This document shows positions 10,230 through 16,802 of a stretch of 64,000 nt of DNA, in pieces. Source of the stretch: Segniliparus rotundus DSM 44985 (GTDB lineage: Bacteria; Actinomycetota; Actinomycetes; Mycobacteriales; Mycobacteriaceae). The position numbers and the translations under genes are program-made. The notes under the pieces were generated by a model. That model worked only from the letters and a program-made list of their open reading frames with translations. It searched no databases and was not told the DNA's origin. Each line of letters begins with the position of its first letter. Positions within the stretch are counted from its first letter, which is position 1. The stretch spans positions 2,657,946 through 2,721,945 of the forward strand of contig NC_014168.1 in the NCBI RefSeq assembly GCF_000092825.1. Reading direction: 5' to 3'.

Positions 10230-10751
10230 TCAGGCCCGTTTCTTGTACTGGACAGAACAAAGGCCTTTCATGGTTTGTTCTGCGACGACCTCGCCGTCCA
10301 CGGTGATGCGGCAGGTGTAGGCGCTGCTGCGCCCCGCGCCGCCGGTCCATGAGTTCCACGCCTCCGGGCCCTTGATGATCCCCCCGTCGTCCGTCATCGA
10401 GTTGTCCAAATCCATCCCATCAGTCGAGATGGCGGTCAGCCCCAGGTCCAGGCCTTTGAAAGGCTTCGAGTCCGGCGCGGAGCCGGCGCGGGCGAAATCC
10501 GACTCGCCGACTTGCAGCTCAAGAGTCCACGGGAGATCGACCTGGTCCTCCTGGAGGTGTTTCTCGGTCGCGTCGGCATGATTGCGCAGATCCGTGGTGT
10601 AACGCGCTGTCGCGGCCGACGCGCCGCCGACCGCCTCGATAGAGTACTCCACTGTGTGATAGGCGACATTGGCCGACGCAGGCAGCGCGGGCACGATCAG
10701 CCCGGCGAACACTGCCGCCACAACGATCCCAGTTCTGACGCGACCAAGCAT
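10230..10751 (-). CDS. Secreted MmpS-like small protein
   Basis: The protein has 173 aa. The N-terminus MLGRVRTGIVVAAVFAGLIVPALPASA is a clear signal peptide, followed by VAYHTVEYSIEAVGG, a central VDLPWTLELQV and a C-terminal YTCRITVDGEVVAEQTMKGLCSVQYKKRA. The pattern of an immunoglobulin-like beta fold with LPW in the middle and C-x-I-x-V-D-G near the end resembles the MmpS family, which assists MmpL lipid exporters. No mmpL gene lies nearby. I start at ATG 10751, with GGAG six bases upstream; an ATG twelve bases earlier is also possible. Assignment is by pattern only. Confidence 0.6.
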   Translation of the reverse strand: MLGRVRTGIVVAAVFAGLIVPALPASANVAYHTVEYSIEAVGGASAATARYTTDLRNHADATEKHLQEDQVDLPWTLELQVGESDFARAGSAPDSKPFKGLDLGLTAISTDGMDLDNSMTDDGGIIKGPEAWNSWTGGAGRSSAYTCRITVDGEVVAEQTMKGLCSVQYKKRA

Positions 10752-10892
10752 GCCGTACTCCATTCCTTCGCAACACGAGCAACAAAAAGCGTGGGCATCA
10801 TGGTGGCACAAAAAGGGAGGGGGCGCATTTTTTCGCGCGCGGATCACGCTTCCCGCGCGCCGCGGACAAGCAGGAACAGCCCGCGTGAGCGG

Positions 10893-11414
10893 CTACGGCG
10901 TCGTTGTCGTCGTGTCCGCGGCCTTGAACTCGTCCTTGGCCGAGGGGCACACCTTCCACTGGTCGGCCTCTTTGCGCAGGTAGACGGTCCAGCCTTGCCC
11001 CTTCGGATCGGTGAAGCCCACCGCGCCGAGGCTGTTGATGACATGCGCGCCCTTGATGTCGATCGGCCCGGGGGCGACTTTCTGGTCGGCTTCGATGATC
11101 TCGGCCGCCTCGCCGGCGTCCGCCGAGCACAATATGCCAGCAAGCTTCGCGGCGTCCTTGGCGTCTTCCGCGGCCCTGTACTCCTGCGTCACGGCGCGGA
11201 CCTGCTGCACGCCGCTCTTGGGGCTGAAAAGCATCGACCACAGGAAAAACCCGAGGCCGCCGCCGCAGACGAGGAGCGCGCCCACGGCGCCGAGGACGAC
11301 CCACAGCACTTTGTTGCTCTTCTTCGGCGGCGGATTCTGGGGCTGGGGATGCTGGGGCGGCCCGTATTGGGGCGGCGGGTAGTTCGGGGGCGGGGGCGGG
11401 GGCGGGTAGGTCAC
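10893..11414 (-). CDS. Proline-rich single-pass membrane protein, unknown function
   Basis: The protein has 173 aa from GTG 11414, with GGAG eight bases upstream. It opens with a low-complexity Pro/Tyr/Gln tract (about residues 3-36), then a short basic KKSNK and one membrane helix (VLWVVLGAVGALLVCGGGLGFFLW). A small extracytoplasmic domain of about 100 aa follows with a Cys in GILCSADAGEAAEII and another in QWKVCPSAKDEF, ending in a Thr tail. This cytosolic proline tail, helix, small NTF2/DUF4878-like outer domain layout is common in mycobacterial envelope proteins. No specific function can be read. Confidence 0.7.
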   Translation of the reverse strand: MTYPPPPPPPNYPPPQYGPPQHPQPQNPPPKKSNKVLWVVLGAVGALLVCGGGLGFFLWSMLFSPKSGVQQVRAVTQEYRAAEDAKDAAKLAGILCSADAGEAAEIIEADQKVAPGPIDIKGAHVINSLGAVGFTDPKGQGWTVYLRKEADQWKVCPSAKDEFKAADTTTTTP

Positions 11415-11634
11415 GGGGAGCTCTCCAAATCTCGTTCTCTGTCGTCTTCTGCTGGGCCGTCTTCTGCTGGGCCGAGCACTGGCGCTGAGCCTACTCCGCA
11501 CTTTTGCTCACGCGGAATCTCATCGGCAACAACCCATGAAAATGCTTGCGAACTGTGGAAAGAGCCAAAATTTTGCGCGCAGCCGCCCGCTTTGGCCGCT
11601 GGTCGCCGGGCCAGCGGCGCCTAGCATTGCGGAC

Positions 11635-12879
11635 ATGTCCACTGCTGTCTTCTCCCCGGCTCCAAGCGACACGGAGCTGAGCGCCCGATTCCGTCCGGTC
11701 TTCGAAGAAATCGCCAAAGGCGCCACGGAGCGCGAGCGCGAGCGCAGGCTCCCCTTCGCGGAGGTCGAGCTGCTGCTCGAGGCGGGGTACACCCGGCTTC
11801 GGGTGCCACAGGAGTTCGGCGGCCTCGGCGCGAGCCTGCCCCAACTGTTCCGCCTGAACATCGAACTGGCCGAGGCGGAGTCGAACCTGCCCCAGGCCTT
11901 GCGCGTGCACACCGGCTTCGTCGAGGACCTCCGGTTGGACACAGACCCGCAGCGCCGTGAGCATTGGCTGCGAAAAGCCGGGGAGGGCGCGATCTTCGGC
12001 AATGGGATCACCGAGCCCGGAGCGGGGTTCCACGACCGGTACCAGACGACGCTCTCGCAAGACGGCGCGCACTGGCGCTTGGACGGCGAGAAGTTCTACT
12101 CCACAGGCAGCCTGTTCGCCGACCACATCCTGGTGGCCGCGCAACGAGGCGACGAGCGCGTCGGCGTGCTGGTGGACGCGGACCAGCCGGGGGTCTCCCA
12201 ACAGGACGACTGGGACGGCTTCGGGCAACGGCTCACCGCAAGCGGCACCTCCCGGTACGCGGGGGTGCAGGTGGCGGCGGACCGAGTCTTCGAAGGCGGC
12301 TACGGCACTCCGGGCAAAGGCCATCAGGCCGCGCTTTTGCAGCTCGTCCAGCTGTCGGTGCTCGCAGGGATCGCCAAACGCGCGGTGGCCGACATCGTGG
12401 CAGTCACCCAACAACGCACCCGGACCTACAACCACGCGCTCGCCGACCTGCCGAAGGACGACCCGCTCGTGCAGCAAGTGATCGGACGGGGCGAAGGGGC
12501 CGCGTTCGCCGCCCGAGCGACCGTGCTCGCGGTCGCGGAGCTGCTGGGCGAGATCCTGGACCGGTTGAACGCGGGCGAGGACGTCCCCCCGCAGGCGTAC
12601 GACGAAGCAGAGCTCGCCGCTGCGAAGGCGCAAAGTTCCGTGATCCCCCTCGTGCTGCGCTCCGTCACAGACCTCTTCGAAGTGGGCGGGGCTTCGCTCA
12701 CCCGCTCTGGCGCCGCGCTGGACCGGCACTGGCGCAACGCCCGCACGATCTCGCTGCACAACCCGGTGATCTACAAAGAGCAGCGCGTCGGAGCGAACCT
12801 GCTGGTCGGCGAAGCGCCGCCCTACGCGTGGACCGTCGGCGAACGCAACCTCCCCGCGGACAAAGGAGCACTTCAGTGA
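11635..12879 (+). CDS. DszC/SfnC-like flavin-dependent monooxygenase (acyl-CoA dehydrogenase fold)
   Basis: The 414-aa protein has the acyl-CoA dehydrogenase fold in the branch used by DszC (dibenzothiophene monooxygenase) and SfnC. Typical segments are RVPQEFGGLGASLPQLFRL, GNGITEPG, LDGEKFYSTGSLFADHILVAA, and a C-terminal ARTISLHNPVIYKEQRVG. That ending, in place of an acyl-CoA dehydrogenase catalytic Glu segment, favours the monooxygenase branch. Start is ATG 11635 (MSTAVFSPAPSDTEL). Its stop overlaps the next gene's GTGA, so the pair is an operon. A reduced-flavin-dependent C-S cleaving system for organosulfur use is my inference from the pairing. Confidence 0.82.
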   Translation: MSTAVFSPAPSDTELSARFRPVFEEIAKGATERERERRLPFAEVELLLEAGYTRLRVPQEFGGLGASLPQLFRLNIELAEAESNLPQALRVHTGFVEDLRLDTDPQRREHWLRKAGEGAIFGNGITEPGAGFHDRYQTTLSQDGAHWRLDGEKFYSTGSLFADHILVAAQRGDERVGVLVDADQPGVSQQDDWDGFGQRLTASGTSRYAGVQVAADRVFEGGYGTPGKGHQAALLQLVQLSVLAGIAKRAVADIVAVTQQRTRTYNHALADLPKDDPLVQQVIGRGEGAAFAARATVLAVAELLGEILDRLNAGEDVPPQAYDEAELAAAKAQSSVIPLVLRSVTDLFEVGGASLTRSGAALDRHWRNARTISLHNPVIYKEQRVGANLLVGEAPPYAWTVGERNLPADKGALQ

Positions 12880-14297
12880 CGCAGTCGAGAAAAATCCGGT
12901 TCAACGCCTTCGACATGAACTGCGTCGCGCACCAGTCCCCCGGCATGTGGCGGCACCCGGAGGACGAGGCGTGGCGGTACAAGGATCTGGACTATTGGAC
13001 CGAACTGGCGAAACTGTTGGAGCGCGGCAAGTTCGACGGCCTGTTCATCGCCGACGTGCTCGGCACGTACGACGTGTACGCCGGGAACGACCAGGCCGCG
13101 ATCAGCGAGGCGGCGCAGGTGCCGGTGAACGACCCGCTCCTGTTGGCCTCCGCGATGGCGCTGGTGACCAAAGACCTCGGCTTCGGCGTCACAGCGGGCA
13201 CCGCCTTCGAGCACCCCTACCCGTTCGCGCGGCGCCTCTCCACCCTCGACCACCTGACCAAAGGGCGCATCGGCTGGAACGTGGTCACCGGGTACTTGCC
13301 CGCCGCGGCGCGCAACATGGGCCAGGAGCACACTGAGCACGACGCGCGCTACGAGCACGCGGACGAATACCTCGAAGTGCTCTACAAACTCTGGGAAGGG
13401 TCCTGGGAAGACGACGCGGTGGTCCGCGACCGGGAGCGCGGAGTGTTCACGATCCCCGAGAAAGTCCACCACATCGGCCATCACGGGAAACACTTCTCAG
13501 TGCCGGGGATGCACCTCTGCGAGCCCTCGCCGCAACGCAGCCCGGTCATCTACCAGGCCGGAGCCTCCACACGAGGCGTGCAGTTCGCCGCCCAGCACGC
13601 CGAAGCGATCTTCCTCGCCTCGCCCACGAAGGCATTGCTCAAAGAACGGGTCGCAACAATCCGGTCCGAGCTGGTCAAAGCAGGACGGGACCCGTACTCG
13701 GCCCGGATCTACACGCTTCTGACGATTGTCACCGACGAGACCGAAGCGCTCGCGCACGCCAAACACAACGACTTCCTCAAGTACGCGAGCGCAGAAGGCG
13801 GGCTCGTGTTGATGTCCGGTTGGACCGGGGTCGATTTGTCGAAATACCACCCCGACGAACCCATCGGGAACGTCAAATCGAATGCGATCCACTCCGCCGT
13901 CGCGGCCCTGCAGGCCCCCGACGAACAGGGCAAGGAGTGGAAAATCGGGGACATCGGGCGCGCGGCGGCCATCGGCGGGCTCGGGCCCCGGCTGGTGGGC
14001 TCCGCGAAGCACGTCGCGGATGTGCTGCAGGACTGGGTGCAGGAAACAGACGTAGACGGTTTCAACCTCGCCTACGCGGTCACACCGGGCACCTTCGAGG
14101 ACATCGTGGCATTCGTCATCCCCGAACTCCAGGGGCGCGGCCTGTTCCAAGAGGAATACGCGCCGGGCACACTGCGCAACAAGCTCTTCGGCAAGGGCGA
14201 CCGACTGCCCGAGGAACATCGCGGCAGCCAGTACCGTATCGGCGGCCCGAGGTCGACGGCCCAGCGGAGACGAGTCGAGGAGCCGGTCGGCGTCTAG
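12876..14297 (+). CDS. DszA/NtaA-family FMNH2-dependent monooxygenase (luciferase-like)
   Basis: This bacterial-luciferase-like enzyme of the NtaA/SnaA/DszA group has 473 aa. It shows LERGKFDGLFIADVLG, TAFEHPYPFARRLSTLDHLTKGRIGWNVVTG, HDARYEHADEYLEVLYKLWEGSW, VIYQAGAS, and a C-terminal DGFNLAYAVTPGTFEDIVAFVIPELQGRGLFQEEY. GTG 12876 is preceded by AAAGGAG and overlaps the previous stop. With the DszC-like neighbour it resembles a two-component organosulfur monooxygenase pair, though the substrate cannot be read from sequence. No flavin reductase gene is adjacent. Its stop codon lies in a CTAG shared with the convergent gene's stop. Confidence 0.85.
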   Translation: MTQSRKIRFNAFDMNCVAHQSPGMWRHPEDEAWRYKDLDYWTELAKLLERGKFDGLFIADVLGTYDVYAGNDQAAISEAAQVPVNDPLLLASAMALVTKDLGFGVTAGTAFEHPYPFARRLSTLDHLTKGRIGWNVVTGYLPAAARNMGQEHTEHDARYEHADEYLEVLYKLWEGSWEDDAVVRDRERGVFTIPEKVHHIGHHGKHFSVPGMHLCEPSPQRSPVIYQAGASTRGVQFAAQHAEAIFLASPTKALLKERVATIRSELVKAGRDPYSARIYTLLTIVTDETEALAHAKHNDFLKYASAEGGLVLMSGWTGVDLSKYHPDEPIGNVKSNAIHSAVAALQAPDEQGKEWKIGDIGRAAAIGGLGPRLVGSAKHVADVLQDWVQETDVDGFNLAYAVTPGTFEDIVAFVIPELQGRGLFQEEYAPGTLRNKLFGKGDRLPEEHRGSQYRIGGPRSTAQRRRVEEPVGV

Positions 14298-15082
14298 ACC
14301 TTGGTCAGGGTGAAAAGCGGGAACTCGCGATCCGTCTTCTTCGTGTAGTCCTGGTAGGGCGGATACGCCGCCACTGCGCGCTCCCACCATGCCGCCCGCG
14401 TCTGCGCGTCCTTGATCTCCTCCGCGCGCACGGTGAAAACCTGCTCTTTGTCGCGCAGCTCGAACACCGGGTTGGCGCGCAGGTTCGCAACCCACGCCGG
14501 GCTTTTCGGCGCGCCGCCGTACGAACCGACCGCGAGGTACACCCCGTCGTGCTCGACGCGCATCAGCGGAGCCTTGCGAATCTCGCCGGACTTGGCGCCG
14601 ATCGTGGAGAGGATGACCGTCGGCATGCCCTCCAACGTCGTGCCTTTGGCGCCGCCCGAGGACTCGTACACCTCGATCTGTTCTTTGACCCAGGTGTTCG
14701 GATGCTGTTTGACGTATTCGAAAGTGAACTCTTCGGGCATGCGAGGTGCAACCAGCCATCCGCCGTTCGTATTCCCGCCCGGGCCGGGGAAAACATGGCG
14801 CCGCTCGCGCAAAGAAATTCTCCCGCCTGAAGCAAGGACCCCCTCCGACCGAAGCCGCGCGAGCTGTTCTGCCGTCAGATGCTGCGCGGGCCGCCCCGAC
14901 GCGCCGACGACCCGGTGCCACGGCAGATCCGCGGAGTCCTCGCGCAAGATCCAACCGACCTGTCTCGGGTTCGTGAGCCCGACAGCTTTGGCGATATCGC
15001 CGTAGGTCGCCACCTTGCCCTCGGGAATCGAAGCCACAAGCGCGCGGACGCGCTCGAACTGCTCGTCAGTGACGGCGGGCAC
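14294..15082 (-). CDS. Fusion of alkyltransferase-like (ATL) DNA-binding domain and F420-dependent nitroreductase (Ddn/DUF385) domain
   Basis: One uninterrupted 262-codon frame starts at GTG 15082. Residues 1-95 are an alkyltransferase-like protein: EGKVATYGDIAKAVGLTNPRQVGWILR, then PWHRVV at 54-59, where Trp replaces the methyl-acceptor Cys of O6-alkylguanine transferases, then SGRPAQHLT. Residues about 115-262 are a Ddn-type F420 enzyme: TFEYVKQHPNTWVKEQIEVYESSGG, MPTVILSTIGAKSGEIRKAPLMRVEHDGVYLAVGSYGG, and a WWERAVAAYPPYQDYTKKTDREFPLFTL end. A Gly/Arg-rich linker (about 96-114) joins them with no stop. ATG 14740 (Met115) could start a separate protein but has no good ribosome site. ATL proteins flag O6-alkylguanine for excision repair; Ddn enzymes reduce quinones and nitro compounds. 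Confidence 0.82.
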   Translation of the reverse strand: MPAVTDEQFERVRALVASIPEGKVATYGDIAKAVGLTNPRQVGWILREDSADLPWHRVVGASGRPAQHLTAEQLARLRSEGVLASGGRISLRERRHVFPGPGGNTNGGWLVAPRMPEEFTFEYVKQHPNTWVKEQIEVYESSGGAKGTTLEGMPTVILSTIGAKSGEIRKAPLMRVEHDGVYLAVGSYGGAPKSPAWVANLRANPVFELRDKEQVFTVRAEEIKDAQTRAAWWERAVAAYPPYQDYTKKTDREFPLFTLTKV

Positions 15083-15249
15083 GCGGAGCCGACCCTGCAG
15101 CGACGTGAAGGACCACCTGCGGCGCGAGCGGCACGGCCGCCCAAAGACACTGCCGGGTCACCGCGCCGCCCAGGTCTGGCCGCGCGGCGCCGAGCTGCTT
15201 GTCTGCCATAGCGAGAGTCTACGCACAGGCTATCCGCTACTGTGGTCGA

Positions 15250-16800
15250 ATGCGCCAAGGCAGATTTGCCGAGCTGGGGTTCACACCCCGTGGGATCCTC
15301 AATCTCCTCCGCTGGCTGCCCCGCACCCGCTGGCCGCTGATCGTGCTGTACGTCGTCTACGCGAATGTGCTGGGGGCGTTGATCGTCTTCGGATTCCTGC
15401 AGTTCGGGTTGCCGCCCGAGGACGCGGTCTCCTACACCGACCTCGGCGATTGGCGCTCGCAACTGCTCTTCCTCGGTCTGCTCAGCCTGGGCATCGCCGT
15501 CTCCAGCATGGTCAATCTCGGCTACGCGGTTCCGACGCTGATCTGGAACCACAGTCGCGAGCATTCGGCGAACGCGCAGCGCGCCAAAGACCGGGCATTG
15601 CGCCTGCCCTCCTGGCAGATGTGGACGTCAGGATCGCTGTGGTTGTTCGGCTCGCTGGTCTTCGTCGGGTTCATCGCCCGCCATTCGCCGCGGCTCGCGC
15701 TCATCGGGGCCTTCGGCGCGGTGCTCGGCGGCTCCGTGGTCTGCATGATCGTCTATTTGCGCTCCGAACAGGTGCTCCGCCCCATCATCAGCGAGGCGAT
15801 CGCCGACGGGGCGGAAGCCAAACGCGCGAGCAAGGTGTCCCAGCGCGTGCAACTCGTGTGGCTGCTGTGCTCCGGCATACCCGCATTCGCGATCTTCGGC
15901 ATCACGACAGGCCACGAGCTCGGCATCCTGCACGGCAACCCGAAGCAGCTCATGTTGCCCGTCTCGATCCTCGCCGCCTTGACCATCGCCGTCGGCCTGC
16001 TCGCGGCCAATCAGCTCGCCAAGGGCATCGGCGTGCCGATCCAGGCCCTGCGCGGCGCGATGCGCCAAGTCGAGCAAGGCGACCTGTCCGCCCATGTCGA
16101 GGTGAACACCACGACCGAACTGGGCCTGTTGCAGTCCGGGTTCAACGACATGATCCAACAGATCCGCGGACGAGAACAACTGCGCGCCCTCTTCGGCCAG
16201 TTCGTGGGCTCCGAGGTCGCGCAACGCGCCGTCGAGGACGGCGTCCAGCTCGGCGGCGAGGAGCGGCTCGTCGCCGTCCTCTTCGTGGACCTCGTCGGGT
16301 CCACGCGGCTCGCGTTCCACCTGGGCGCTCCCCGCGTGGTGAAACTGCTCAACGAGTTCTTCCACGCCGTGGTGGACGTGGTGGGAGCCGAAGGCGGGTA
16401 CGTGAACAAGTTCCTCGGCGACGCGGCCCTGGTCATCTTCGGGGCCCCGCTGGAACTGGAAAACTTCGCCGGGCACGCCTTGCGCGCGGCGCGCGCGCTG
16501 CACGAAGTGCTGGCCGGACCGCTGCATGAGACGAACGTCGGCATCGGCGTGTCCGCCGGTTTGGTCGTCGCCGGGCACATCGGGGCGGACGAGCGGTTGG
16601 AGTACACCGTCATCGGCGACGCGGTGAACGAAGCCTCCCGGCTCTGCGAACTCGCGAAACTCGAACCAGGCGGGCTGCTCACCTCAGAACGGGCCGTGGG
16701 CCTCGCCGATCCAGAAGAAGCACAGCACTGGGAGCTCGGCGAAGAAGTCTGCGTGCGCGGACGAGAAGCGCCGACCCGGCTGGCCCGCGCCCGAAGCTGA
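15250..16800 (+). CDS. Membrane class III adenylate cyclase with HAMP domain (Rv3645-like)
   Basis: The protein has 516 aa. It has about six membrane helices (first at about 28-50), then a HAMP linker around 250-305 (NQLAKGIGVPIQALRGAMRQVEQGDLSAHVEVN). The class III cyclase domain follows from about 335, with metal Asp347 in FVDLVGST, purine-selecting Lys387 and Asp391 in NKFLGDAA, and the transition-state Asn in VIGDAVNEASRLCE. These fit ATP-to-cAMP conversion. I chose ATG 15250 (MRQGRFAELGFTPRG); an upstream in-frame start at 15199 would add 17 residues. It converges on topA with only two bases between stops, the same partnership as Rv3645/topA. Confidence 0.93.
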   Translation: MRQGRFAELGFTPRGILNLLRWLPRTRWPLIVLYVVYANVLGALIVFGFLQFGLPPEDAVSYTDLGDWRSQLLFLGLLSLGIAVSSMVNLGYAVPTLIWNHSREHSANAQRAKDRALRLPSWQMWTSGSLWLFGSLVFVGFIARHSPRLALIGAFGAVLGGSVVCMIVYLRSEQVLRPIISEAIADGAEAKRASKVSQRVQLVWLLCSGIPAFAIFGITTGHELGILHGNPKQLMLPVSILAALTIAVGLLAANQLAKGIGVPIQALRGAMRQVEQGDLSAHVEVNTTTELGLLQSGFNDMIQQIRGREQLRALFGQFVGSEVAQRAVEDGVQLGGEERLVAVLFVDLVGSTRLAFHLGAPRVVKLLNEFFHAVVDVVGAEGGYVNKFLGDAALVIFGAPLELENFAGHALRAARALHEVLAGPLHETNVGIGVSAGLVVAGHIGADERLEYTVIGDAVNEASRLCELAKLEPGGLLTSERAVGLADPEEAQHWELGEEVCVRGREAPTRLARARS

Positions 16801-16802
16801 CC

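Noticed and set aside
11379-11409. G-rich run resembling a low-complexity repeat
   Set aside because: It is the opposite strand of proline codons in the proline-rich membrane protein, not an independent repeat.
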